Positions 33,147-41,175 of a DNA stretch of 64,000 nt are shown in pieces. A program made the translations under genes and the position numbers. Origin of the DNA: Anaerolineae bacterium. Its GTDB lineage: Bacteria; Chloroflexota; Anaerolineae; Aggregatilineales; UBA2796. The stretch covers positions 265,106 through 329,105 of the forward strand of contig JAHBVJ010000004.1 of assembly GCA_019637615.1 (NCBI GenBank), in the 5' to 3' direction. Positions within the stretch are counted from its first letter, which is position 1, and each line of letters begins with the position of its first letter. Below the pieces are notes generated by a model. The model saw only the letters and a list, made by a program, of their open reading frames with translations. It was not told the origin of the DNA and did not search any database.

Positions 33147-33817
33147 TGCTCAACCTCGACCCGATAGCCTAATCCGCGAATCGTGCGTATCTGGAAAGCA
33201 TAGCGTTCTGACGGGAAGCGTTCGCGCAGACGGTTGATATGCACATCCAGTGTGCGCTCGTTGCCGTCGAAATCATAGCCCCAGATTTCCTCGATCAGTT
33301 GATCGCGCGAGAGCGTTTTGCCCGGATAGCTGGCGAGTTTGAACAGCAACTCGAATTCCTTCAGCGGCAGCGTGAAGTGCTCATCGTCCGTTTTGACCTC
33401 GAAGGTCTTGCGATCCATCATCAGGTTGCCGACCTGCACCGTCTGCGAGGTGGCGATCCGGTAGCGCTTCAGCAGCGCTTTGACGCGCATCACCAATTCC
33501 AGCGGATCGAAGGGCTTGACCAGATAGTCATCCGTGCCGAGTTGGAAGCCGTGTACTTTGTCTTGCGTTTCACCCTTTGCGGTGAGCATCAGTAACGGGA
33601 AGTCGTAATCGGCGCGCAGCTGGCGGCACAGTTCCCAACCGTCCATATTCGGCATCATGATGTCGAGGATGACCATATCGACGGTCACGCTGTCCAGCAT
33701 CGCGAGGGCATTGACGCCATCGACTGCCTCGTAGACCGTGAATCCCTCGTTCTGCAAAAAGACTTTGGCTAATTCGCGAATATGTGGATCGTCATCCACA
33801 ATCAATACCTTGCTCAT
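33143..33817 (-). CDS. OmpR/PhoB-family response regulator
   Basis: A 224-residue regulator with a receiver domain (acidic pocket in IVDDD, phospho-acceptor Asp52 in VILDIMMP, LTA, and DYLVKPF with the Lys) and a winged-helix DNA-binding domain (ELLFKLASYPGKTLSRDQLIEEIWG, then the recognition helix RTLDVHINRLRERF, ending IRTIRGLGYRVE). All receiver residues are intact. A 21-bp direct-repeat site lies 76-96 bp upstream of its start, consistent with autoregulation. It pairs with the overlapping kinase gene. The signal is not known. Confidence 0.95.
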   Translation of the reverse strand: MSKVLIVDDDPHIRELAKVFLQNEGFTVYEAVDGVNALAMLDSVTVDMVILDIMMPNMDGWELCRQLRADYDFPLLMLTAKGETQDKVHGFQLGTDDYLVKPFDPLELVMRVKALLKRYRIATSQTVQVGNLMMDRKTFEVKTDDEHFTLPLKEFELLFKLASYPGKTLSRDQLIEEIWGYDFDGNERTLDVHINRLRERFPSERYAFQIRTIRGLGYRVEVEQ

Positions 33818-33892
33818 CTAGATCACAATGCTTTCAGGTTGGTTGGTCAAATTCGGTCGGCATATGCGGCCTATCCTAGCGTAGCAAACCAG

Positions 33893-33913
33893 TGTAAACC
33901 GAATTTAAACACG
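33893..33913. promoter_or_regulatory. Candidate response-regulator operator, copy 2
   Basis: TGTAAACCGAATTTAAACAC, direct half-sites TGTAAAC and TTTAAAC with 11-bp phasing, 76 bp upstream of the response regulator start and in the shared region with the divergent YtxH-like gene. 19 of 21 positions equal copy 1 at 32031, in the same orientation. Confidence 0.6.
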
Positions 33914-33983
33914 CCGAGTTACGTGCCAGCCAAGTTGTGTTGTATAATCCCCTTACGAGCAACTGCGCAAGTAGGAGGCAGCG

Positions 33984-34226
33984 ATGCGGAAGCTGATGCT
34001 TTTCATCGTGGGGGCGCTCCTCGGCCTAGCGATCGGCTCGACGGTGGTTCTGCTGCTGACCCCGACTTCTGGCAAGACCGTGCGTGGACGTGCGAAAAGC
34101 CGCTATCAGGAAGCGGTCAACGTAGCGCGTTCGGCCTCCGATGCCAAACGCACGGCACTAGAAGCGGAATTAGCGCAGCTCACCGGCGTCAAGCTGAATG
34201 GCACTGGCAGCTCGAAAGGGCGCTAA
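33984..34226 (+). CDS. YtxH-like small membrane protein
   Basis: An 80-residue protein with one N-terminal membrane helix (LMLFIVGALLGLAIGSTVVLLLTP, residues about 4-27) followed by a basic hinge (SGKTVRGRAKSRYQEAVNVAR) and a helical tail. The helix-then-TPTSGKTVR pattern matches YtxH-domain proteins, often linked to general stress, of unknown role. AGTAGGAGGC upstream is a strong ribosome binding site and TATAAT at 33943-33948 a likely -10. It is divergent from the response regulator and shares its operator region. Confidence 0.78.
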   Translation: MRKLMLFIVGALLGLAIGSTVVLLLTPTSGKTVRGRAKSRYQEAVNVARSASDAKRTALEAELAQLTGVKLNGTGSSKGR

Positions 34227-34235
34227 CCCCCACCC

Positions 34236-34286
34236 AAAAGCTTCCCAACTGACTTGTAAAAAAGGGGTTGTGGGAGCTTTTGCGTT
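34236..34286 (+). terminator. Intrinsic terminator after the YtxH-like gene
   Basis: AAAAGCTTCCCAAC pairs, with a small bulge, with GTTGTGGGAGCTTTT, then GCGTTTT. The T-rich end overlaps the -35 of the nuo promoter. Confidence 0.7.
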
Positions 34287-34308
34287 TTCTAACCGGGCAA
34301 GATATAAT
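34280..34308 (+). promoter_or_regulatory. Probable promoter of the nuo operon
   Basis: TTGCGT (34280-34285), 17-bp spacer, TATAAT (34303-34308), 66 bp before the nuoA start. It gives a leader of about 60 nt. Confidence 0.55.
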
Positions 34309-34374
34309 TTTAATTGTTCCTATTTTCTCAAACTAGTTTATGTTGTTCTCTACTGCTCAATAATCAGGGGAACT

Positions 34375-34737
34375 ATGACCACCCTCGACCAATATGCGCC
34401 TATTGCGGTGCTGCTCATTTTAACCACTGCCGTCAGTGTCCTAATCGCCTTCTTGTCGCGGCTGATGGGGCCAAACCGCCCGACAAGCCGTAAATTGGAA
34501 CCCTATGAAAGCGGCATGGTGCCCATCGGCCCTGCGATGCGCCGTTTTCCGGTCAAGTTCTATTTGGTCGCGGTGCTCTTCATCCTGTTTGACATCGAAG
34601 TAGTGTTCTTCCTCCCGTTTGCGGTGGTGACACGGCAGGTCGGCTTATTTGCGCTCATCGAAATGGGTCTTTTCATCGGCATTCTGCTTATAGGCTACGT
34701 CTACGCATGGCGTAAGGGAGCGTTGGAATGGGAGTAG
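34375..34737 (+). CDS. nuoA: NADH-quinone oxidoreductase subunit A
   Basis: A 120-residue membrane subunit of complex I (proton-pumping NADH:quinone oxidoreductase). Three membrane helices (about 9-30, 62-84, 90-112). The loop after the first has [39 protein letters not shown] spread over its family positions; the usual Cys of YECG is Ser here. I chose ATG 34375, with AGGGGA before it. It overlaps nuoB by 10 bp. First gene of the operon. Confidence 0.95.
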   Translation: MTTLDQYAPIAVLLILTTAVSVLIAFLSRLMGPNRPTSRKLEPYESGMVPIGPAMRRFPVKFYLVAVLFILFDIEVVFFLPFAVVTRQVGLFALIEMGLFIGILLIGYVYAWRKGALEWE

Positions 34738-35210
34738 CGGGGAAGCTCGGCAATCTCGGGGTTGTGACGACGCGTCTTGAACAAGCTGTAAATTGGGGCC
34801 GCACCAACGCGATGTGGCCTATGTTGTTTGGTCTGGCCTGCTGTGCCATCGAAATGATGAGCAGCGCCGCCGCCAATTATGACCTCTCGCGCTTCGGCAT
34901 GGAATTGTTCCGGCCTAGCCCGCGCCAGAGCGATCTGATGATCGTGGCGGGGCGTGTGACGCGCAAAATGGCTCCGGTACTGCGCCAGTTGTACGACCAG
35001 ATGCCCAACCCCAAGTGGGTGATTTCGATGGGCGACTGCGCTTCGTGCGGTGGCATTTTCAATAACTACGCGATTGTACAGGGCGTCGATGAGATCGTGC
35101 CCGTAGACGTGTATGTGGCTGGCTGCCCGCCGCGTCCGGAGCAGTTGATCCACGGCATCTTGACCCTTCACGAGAAGATCAAGGGCGAGCACATCGCGGA
35201 TTGGGCGTAA
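34728..35210 (+). CDS. nuoB: NADH-quinone oxidoreductase subunit B
   Basis: A 160-residue peripheral-arm subunit carrying cluster N2, the last [4Fe-4S] before quinone. The ligands are seen as the tandem Cys pair in [10 protein letters not shown], then MGDCASCGG and AGCPPRPE. Length as expected. It begins inside the end of nuoA. The quinone-site face is shared with NuoD and NuoH. All four Cys are present. Confidence 0.97.
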   Translation: MGVAGKLGNLGVVTTRLEQAVNWGRTNAMWPMLFGLACCAIEMMSSAAANYDLSRFGMELFRPSPRQSDLMIVAGRVTRKMAPVLRQLYDQMPNPKWVISMGDCASCGGIFNNYAIVQGVDEIVPVDVYVAGCPPRPEQLIHGILTLHEKIKGEHIADWA

Positions 35211-35314
35211 GCGCGCTCAGACAGACTGCCGTACGCTTCAATCGGCGTATGGCAGACATTACGTAGATGATGGTCGGCGCGTAAAGCGCTGTTGCTGTTC
35301 AAAAAGGGCATGAT

Positions 35315-35836
35315 ATGACGGAAGCATTTAATCCAGTCGAGTTGGCGAAGTTAACGCTCAAAGACGCCGTTCAAGATGTGGTCGAGTTTCGCGGTGAAAC
35401 CACCATCGTCATCGACGCGGCGAAGATCATTGAGGCGTGTACGTTCTTCCGCGATACTGAAGGGCTGGAATACAACTTCCTTGAGGACGTGACGGGCGTC
35501 GATTACTACCCCGAAGAGCCGCGCTTTGCGGTCTGCTATCACCTGTACTCGATGGTGTTCAACCGCAGTCTGCGGCTGAAGGTCTACCTTCCTAGTGACG
35601 ACCCCCGCGTGCCAAGCGTATGTAGCATCTGGGCGGCGGCGAACTATCAGGAGCGCGAAGCCTACGACCTGCTAGGCATCATCTTTGAAGGGCACCCGGA
35701 TTTGCGCCGCATTTTGATGCCCGCCGATTGGGATGGTCATCCTCAGCGCAAAGATTACCCGCTTGGCTACGAGCAAGTACAATTTTCCTTCAACTACGAC
35801 GATATCAATCGCATCAAGCCATACGCCAAGGAATAG
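35315..35836 (+). CDS. nuoC: NADH-quinone oxidoreductase subunit C
   Basis: A 173-residue soluble subunit of the hydrogenase-like module. The family signature is spread over FLEDVTGVDYYPEEPRF, VCSIWAAANYQEREAYDLLGI and GHPDLRRILMPADWDGHPQRKDYPL. It is separate from nuoD, not fused as in some bacteria. 104 bp of non-coding DNA precede it and 33 bp follow. No cofactor is bound by this subunit. Confidence 0.96.
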   Translation: MTEAFNPVELAKLTLKDAVQDVVEFRGETTIVIDAAKIIEACTFFRDTEGLEYNFLEDVTGVDYYPEEPRFAVCYHLYSMVFNRSLRLKVYLPSDDPRVPSVCSIWAAANYQEREAYDLLGIIFEGHPDLRRILMPADWDGHPQRKDYPLGYEQVQFSFNYDDINRIKPYAKE

Positions 35837-35869
35837 GCGCAGGGCGATAGAATACGGGGTTAACTCATT

Positions 35870-37204
35870 ATGGTCGAGAGAACGTCTGAAGATATTGCCA
35901 AGTTTGAACACGCGCTCGACGAGATTCACGACTCCCAGCGCGACAGTGCGATGGATGATGCGAAACGGGTGGCGCTCGGTGAACACTGGGAAGGCACGCT
36001 CGAAGAATATCGGCACTTAGTCTCGCCCAAGGCCTTCACGGGCGAAACGATGGTGTTGAACATGGGGCCACAGCACCCGTCTACGCATGGTGTGCTGCGT
36101 GTGCTGCTCGAACTGGACGGCGAAGACATCGTGAGCTGCGTGCCCGATGTCGGCTTCCTCCACACGGGCATCGAAAAGAACATGGAGGCCAAGACCTTCG
36201 AGCAGGCCGTCACCATGACCGACCGCATGGATTACCTGAACCCGATGGGGAACAATTTCGTCTACAACCTCGCCATCGAGAAGTTGTGCGAAATCGATGT
36301 CCCCGAACGCGCACAGGTGATCCGCGTGATGTTGGCAGAACTGACGCGTATCAACAGCCATCTCGTATGGCTCGGTACGCACGCCCTCGACCTCGGCGCG
36401 ATGAGCATGATGCTCTATTGCTTCCGTGAGCGCGAAATGGTGCTAGATCTGTTCGAGCTGGTATCCGGTCAGCGCATGATGAGCACCTATTTCCGCCCCG
36501 GTGGTGTCTGGCGCGACCTGCCTGACGAATTCATCCCCACGCTGCAAAAATTCATCGATATTTTCCCGAAGCGCGTCGATGAATACGAAGCCCTGCTGGA
36601 CAACAACCCGCTGTGGATCGACCGCACGCAGGGTATCGGCGTCATGACGCCCGAAGACGCGCTGCGCTATGGATGCAGCGGCCCTGTCCTGCGCGCGTCT
36701 GGCATCAACTGGGACATCCGCAAAGCCAAGCCCTATTCCGGCTACGAAACCTACAGCTTTGAAGTGCCGCTTGGCGAGCACGGCGATGTGTACGACCGCT
36801 TTATCGTGCGCGTGCGCGAACTGCGCCAGTCGGTGAGCCTCATCAAGCAGGCCATAGCGCGCTTGAAGCCGGGACCGTTCCGCACGACCAACCGTAAATA
36901 CGCGCCGCCGCCGCGCGCCGAACTTGGTCGCAGCATGGAAGCCGTGATCCACCACTTCAAGCTGTGGACAGAAGGTTTCAAGGCTCCCAAGGGCGAAGTC
37001 TACGTGACCATCGAAAGCCCGCGCGGTGAACTCGGCTGCTATCTCTCGTCAGATGGCGGCACGCGCCCACACCGCGTTCACTTCCGTACGCCGTCGTTCG
37101 TGCATCTCGGCGCGCTGGCGCATATCTCGTCGCACTCGATGTTGGCGGACTTGGTTGGTATCATCGGTAGCATCGATATCGTGCTTGGCGACTGCGATAG
37201 GTAG
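35870..37204 (+). CDS. nuoD: NADH-quinone oxidoreductase subunit D
   Basis: A 444-residue subunit that forms most of the quinone pocket together with NuoB. It has NMGPQHPSTHGVLRV (near residue 62; the His residues line the quinone site), DVGFLHTGIEKNMEAKTFEQ, MTDRMDYLNPMGNN and the C-terminal PSFVHLGALAHI and VGIIGSIDIVLGDCDR. The first ~50 residues (HALDEIHDSQRDSAMDD) are an extension beyond the usual start and may be partly untranslated or a lineage-specific tail. No good ribosome binding site is visible at 35870. Confidence 0.96.
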   Translation: MVERTSEDIAKFEHALDEIHDSQRDSAMDDAKRVALGEHWEGTLEEYRHLVSPKAFTGETMVLNMGPQHPSTHGVLRVLLELDGEDIVSCVPDVGFLHTGIEKNMEAKTFEQAVTMTDRMDYLNPMGNNFVYNLAIEKLCEIDVPERAQVIRVMLAELTRINSHLVWLGTHALDLGAMSMMLYCFREREMVLDLFELVSGQRMMSTYFRPGGVWRDLPDEFIPTLQKFIDIFPKRVDEYEALLDNNPLWIDRTQGIGVMTPEDALRYGCSGPVLRASGINWDIRKAKPYSGYETYSFEVPLGEHGDVYDRFIVRVRELRQSVSLIKQAIARLKPGPFRTTNRKYAPPPRAELGRSMEAVIHHFKLWTEGFKAPKGEVYVTIESPRGELGCYLSSDGGTRPHRVHFRTPSFVHLGALAHISSHSMLADLVGIIGSIDIVLGDCDR

Positions 37205-37402
37205 CCCACCCGATTTTGTCATCTCCTCCCGACAGTGTTCGAGAGGAGATGCTAGGCGACAGCATCGCGTGAAAAGACGGTCTGTTAGTAACTTAAAGTT
37301 GATCGTTTGGTAAGCTCAGGTACTATTGAAGGCGAAAAAACGCTTACGAATTTAATCGCCCATTCCCGCGATTAGCGCAGGTTCATCCAACGGAGCATTC
37401 TC

Positions 37403-37885
37403 GTGCTGGCAGACAAGCATCAAGAGCGAATCAGCAAGATTCTCGCGAAATATCCCGATAAGCGGTCGGCGGTCATGCCGATCTTGTACATGGCGCAAGA
37501 AGAATATGGGTGGGTCAGCCCTGAAGCCATCGAAGAAGTGGCGGACATCTGCGAATTAGATCCCACGCAAGTGACTTCCGTAGCGGGCTTCTACACCATG
37601 TTCCGCGAGACGCCCAAGGGCAAATATTGGTTGCAAGTTTGCACCGACTTCCCCTGCGCGCTGCGTGGTGCGGAGACTTTCCATCACGACTTGCTCAAGG
37701 AATTGGGCATCGAAGAAGGCGAAACCACCAAGGACGGCATGTTCACGGTCGAGCATGTGATGTGCCTTGCCGGTTGTGACCGCGCCCCGATGTTGCAATG
37801 CAACTTCCACTTCCATGAAAACCTGAACATGGACAAGATGAAGGAACTGCTGGCACAGTGGCGGGCGGAAGCGGAAAAAAAATAG
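37403..37885 (+). CDS. nuoE: NADH-quinone oxidoreductase subunit E
   Basis: A 160-residue thioredoxin-like subunit of the NADH-oxidising module carrying a [2Fe-2S] cluster. Ligands: CTDFPC (Cys-x4-Cys) and CLAGC (Cys-x3-Cys). The helical N-terminus has ILAKYPDKRSAVMPILYMAQEEYG. GTG start 37403 with GGAG upstream. 198 bp separate it from nuoD, and a GNAT gene follows at 33 bp where nuoF would be expected. Confidence 0.95.
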   Translation: MLADKHQERISKILAKYPDKRSAVMPILYMAQEEYGWVSPEAIEEVADICELDPTQVTSVAGFYTMFRETPKGKYWLQVCTDFPCALRGAETFHHDLLKELGIEEGETTKDGMFTVEHVMCLAGCDRAPMLQCNFHFHENLNMDKMKELLAQWRAEAEKK

Positions 37886-37917
37886 GGCGGCGAACGCCAA
37901 ATGGCTGACCAGATATC

Positions 37918-38346
37918 ATGATTGAAGTACGCACGCTCACCCTTGATGACTACGACGCCATGATGACGGTGTGGAAAGCCAGCGGGTTGAAGATTAGACC
38001 CACCGGACGCGAGAGTCGGGAACAGATGGAACGACAGATGAGCGTTGGTGTACAGACTATTCTTGGTGCGTTTGTCGATGGTCAGTTAGCGGGTGTGGTG
38101 CTGGCGACCCATGACAGCCGCAAAGGTTGGATCAACCGTCTAGGCGTGGCGGACGCGTATAAGCGGCATGGGGTTGGACGTGCTCTTGTGCAGGCAGCGG
38201 AAGACTGCCTACATCAGCAGGGCATTACTGTCATCGGTGCGCTGGTCGAGCACCAGAACGAGGCCAGCCGCAGTCTGTTTGAAAGCGAAGGGTTCGAGAT
38301 CGTACCCACCTATTATCTTTCGAAACGAGATCGCCCGGATGCTTGA
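37918..38346 (+). CDS. GNAT-family N-acetyltransferase
   Basis: A 142-residue acetyltransferase. Acetyl-CoA binding is suggested by LGVADAYKRHGVGRALVQAAED (motif A with the R/Q-x-x-G-x-G/A signature as RHGVGRA) and by the final NEASRSLFESEGFEIVP. The acceptor is unknown. It lies within the nuo operon, between nuoE and nuoF, on the same strand and overlaps the next gene by 8 bp, which suggests that it is co-transcribed with complex I genes without being part of the complex. Confidence 0.87.
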   Translation: MIEVRTLTLDDYDAMMTVWKASGLKIRPTGRESREQMERQMSVGVQTILGAFVDGQLAGVVLATHDSRKGWINRLGVADAYKRHGVGRALVQAAEDCLHQQGITVIGALVEHQNEASRSLFESEGFEIVPTYYLSKRDRPDA

Positions 38347-38932
38347 CGTACAGCCATCTCTCACACCGGAAGCCAGCGTACCAACGCCACCCGCTCTGCC
38401 AGCCGTCGAACCGCCCGATCAAGCGGTGCCCAACGCGCTGCGCGGGCTAATGATCATTGTCCTGATCGGGACGGCGATTGTGTTAGTGGCGCTGCTCCTT
38501 TTACAGTGGCCCATCGTCAAGCAGGCTGGCCCACCAGCCGATTACGGGCCGCAGTTTCAGCGCATTCTGGTAGTGGGCGAAAGTTCGCGGGGCATCGTCG
38601 GGGCGATAGTCGATGTCAGCGTGTACGCGATGCTGATCGCCGCCATCGTGCTGGCGGTGCGGACGTTGCGTACAGGCCGCCGCGATTGGCTCTCCCCGTT
38701 AATCGTGGTCGGGTTGTTAGGGCTGGCCTACGTGACGGGCATGGTGCTGTATATCGGCCCGATGGTGGGCGCGTGCGGGTTCAGTTTGATCATTTTCGGC
38801 GGCTTGGTGGGATGGATTGCGTCCAATCCGGGGGATGAGCCGAGCGCGACGCCGAATGAGGAGTTAACTACTCCGGTTATGCATGAAGACTTATCTGATG
38901 AATCAACAAATGTAGAGTCGGGGGCGATGTAA
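38339..38932 (+). CDS. Membrane protein of unknown function inside the nuo operon
   Basis: A 197-residue protein with a Pro-rich N-terminus (residues 1-30), then about four membrane helices (ALRGLMIIVLIGTAIVLVALLLL; a segment near 83-105; a segment near 113-135; FSLIIFGGLVGWIA) and an acidic C-terminal tail. ATG 38339 overlaps the GNAT stop by 8 bp; longer frames upstream are shadows of the GNAT gene. nuoF starts 1 bp after its stop, so coupling with complex I is likely. It does not look like NuoJ or NuoK. Family unknown. Confidence 0.65.
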   Translation: MLDVQPSLTPEASVPTPPALPAVEPPDQAVPNALRGLMIIVLIGTAIVLVALLLLQWPIVKQAGPPADYGPQFQRILVVGESSRGIVGAIVDVSVYAMLIAAIVLAVRTLRTGRRDWLSPLIVVGLLGLAYVTGMVLYIGPMVGACGFSLIIFGGLVGWIASNPGDEPSATPNEELTTPVMHEDLSDESTNVESGAM

Positions 38933-38933
38933 C

Positions 38934-40262
38934 ATGGCTCAAAATTATCCGCGTATCTTATTACGTGACCTCGATATTCCAAATATCGCCAAGTACGAAG
39001 TGTACGCTGAGAATGGCGGTTATGAAGGACTGCGCAAAGCGGTATCGATGACACCCGATGAGGTGATCAATCTCGTCAAAGACTCGAATTTGCGCGGGCG
39101 CGGCGGCGCGGGCTTTGGCACCGGCGTCAAGTGGAGCTTCATCCCCAAGACCGAAGGCCCCAAATACGTAGTCGTCAACGCCGACGAGTCCGAACCGGGT
39201 ACGTTCAAAGATCGCCAACTGCTGGAAAAGAACCCGCATCAGGTGATCGAAGGCGCATTGATCGCCGCCTATGCGATCCAAGCCTCAGCGGTGTATATCT
39301 ACGTGCGCGGCGAATTCTGGGACATCGGCTACAACCTCGAAGCGCGGATCGAAGAAGCGCGCGCAGCAGGGTGGGTCGGGGAAAAGATCGGCGGTTCGAA
39401 TTGGAACTGCGAAGTCTATATCCACTGGGGCGCGGGCGCGTACATTTGCGGTGAAGAAAGCGCCATGCTCAACAGCATTGAGGGCAAGCTCGGTCAGCCG
39501 CGCGTCAAGCCGCCCTTCCCGGCGATCAAGGGTCTGTACGACAGCCCGACTGTGATCAACAACGTGGAAACGCTGGCGAACGTGCCGCCGATCCTCGTGA
39601 ACGGTGCGGCGTGGTTCAAGACGATGGGCACGGAAAAAAGCCCCGGCACCAAGATTTTCTGCATGAGCGGTCATGTCCAGAATCCCGGCAACTACGAATT
39701 ACCGCTCGGCCTCACCTTCCGTGACCTGCTTGAAGTCGCTGGCGGCGTCAAGGACGGCAAGAAGCTCAAGGCCATTCTGCCTTCCGGCGCGTCTGGCCCG
39801 CTGCTGCCCGCCACCGATCAGGTGCTGGACTGCAAACTAACTTATGAAGATGTGGCTTCGGTCGGTTCTGTGCTCGGTTCGGCCTCGGTCATCCTGTTGG
39901 ATGAAACCACCGATATGGTCTACGCCGCCTACAAGATGATCAAGTTCTTCCGCCACGAAAGCTGCGGTAAATGCACGCCCTGCCGTGAAGGCACTTATTG
40001 GTTGGAACAGCGTCTCGGCGCGATCTACCATCACAAGGCGACTCCCGCCGATGTGGACTTGATCGAGAATGTAGCCAAGCAGATTCAAGGCAAGAGTTTG
40101 TGTGCGTTAGGCGACTTCGCCACCAGTCCGGTGATGAGCGCCCTCAAGTACTGGCGCAGTGAATTCCTCGCCTATACGTCAGAAGCCAAGCCAGCCGCCG
40201 GAGCGAAAGCCGCGCCAAAGGCCGCCGCGAAAGCCGCCGTACCAGCCGGTGCGGGGGACTAG
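38934..40262 (+). CDS. nuoF: NADH-quinone oxidoreductase subunit F
   Basis: A 442-residue subunit that binds NADH, FMN and cluster N3. Landmarks: LRGRGGAGFGTGVKWSFIP (NADH/FMN), NADESEPGTFKDR, GAGAYICGEESAML, and ESCGKCTPCREGT with a later CALGDFA for the [4Fe-4S] cluster. The last ~25 residues are Ala/Lys-rich (AAPKAAAKAAV), a low-complexity tail beyond the usual end. Start 1 bp after the preceding gene. Confidence 0.97.
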   Translation: MAQNYPRILLRDLDIPNIAKYEVYAENGGYEGLRKAVSMTPDEVINLVKDSNLRGRGGAGFGTGVKWSFIPKTEGPKYVVVNADESEPGTFKDRQLLEKNPHQVIEGALIAAYAIQASAVYIYVRGEFWDIGYNLEARIEEARAAGWVGEKIGGSNWNCEVYIHWGAGAYICGEESAMLNSIEGKLGQPRVKPPFPAIKGLYDSPTVINNVETLANVPPILVNGAAWFKTMGTEKSPGTKIFCMSGHVQNPGNYELPLGLTFRDLLEVAGGVKDGKKLKAILPSGASGPLLPATDQVLDCKLTYEDVASVGSVLGSASVILLDETTDMVYAAYKMIKFFRHESCGKCTPCREGTYWLEQRLGAIYHHKATPADVDLIENVAKQIQGKSLCALGDFATSPVMSALKYWRSEFLAYTSEAKPAAGAKAAPKAAAKAAVPAGAGD

Positions 40263-40342
40263 CAGCCAGCACAGTTACTCTCGGAAAATAGTAGGGCGGG
40301 TGTATCAACCCGCTCTATTGTGGAGAGATAAAGGGAACGCGA

Positions 40343-41026
40343 GTGGCGAACTATTACGATTGGAATCCGGCGGGCAAAGATAAGCCTAAGAAGCCCTCGG
40401 AAGCAGCAAACGATCAACCTGAGTCATTACCACCAGCGCTGCCGGAAGAGGTAACTTCTGCTGCGCCTATGGAGTCTCAGACGGAAGTTGCGGACAATCA
40501 ATGGTCGCCGGATGTGATCGCCGCCGAGGTATCATCCTTGCCCTCGCTGCCTGAGGTGGAAGACACGACTACGCCGATAGACGCCGAGGATGAACTACAT
40601 CCGATGTATCGCGTCGTGTCCGCCATGCTGGATGTGGACAGCACGGCAGAGGTACAAGATGAATCAGTGCCAGTTGAGGCGCAACCCACCGGAACGCCGT
40701 CCGAACCCGCGCCCACTGCAACCTTAGCAGACGCACTGCGCGAGGAAGGCACCGCCAGCGATGCAGATTTCCCGCCGCTGCCGACGCGCATTGATGAACT
40801 CACGCAAGCCATCGAGCGCTATCCGCAGTCGCCCGTCAATTATGTGCTGCGCGGCGAAGCCCATTGGGACGAAGGGCATGGGCGCGAAGCAGCCAAAGAC
40901 TTCTTGGCGGCTTTGAAGTTGGCGGAAAGCCGCGATACGACGTGGGAATTCTTGAATCGCTCGTTCTTGGATCGGGCGCGTCAAGGGTTGCGGCGCTGTG
41001 GGTACGAAATAAACGACTTCGGCTGA
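40343..41026 (+). CDS. Protein with disordered N-terminus and TPR-like C-terminus, inside the nuo operon
   Basis: A 227-residue protein. The first ~145 residues are rich in Glu, Pro, Ser, Thr and Ala (low complexity, likely disordered). The C-terminus (about 147-215) has one or two tetratricopeptide-like helical pairs (ELTQAIERYPQSPVNYVLRGEAHWDEG, then REAAKDFLAALKLAE). TPRs bind peptides, so an assembly or scaffold role is possible but unproven. GTG start 40343 with AAGGGA upstream. Lies between nuoF and nuoG. Confidence 0.6.
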   Translation: MANYYDWNPAGKDKPKKPSEAANDQPESLPPALPEEVTSAAPMESQTEVADNQWSPDVIAAEVSSLPSLPEVEDTTTPIDAEDELHPMYRVVSAMLDVDSTAEVQDESVPVEAQPTGTPSEPAPTATLADALREEGTASDADFPPLPTRIDELTQAIERYPQSPVNYVLRGEAHWDEGHGREAAKDFLAALKLAESRDTTWEFLNRSFLDRARQGLRRCGYEINDFG

Positions 41027-41175
41027 GTAAAATATAGTTGTGATTTGTAAGTGTGGATAAGCAGTATTCCCGGAGCCTACCAAAAGGCTGTACGGATGCG
41101 ATAAACTAGTGACACTCTGATTGATGGAAACTCCCGCCTGCCGGGTTCAACGTAGAGGCTTTTACGGAGGCTTGC

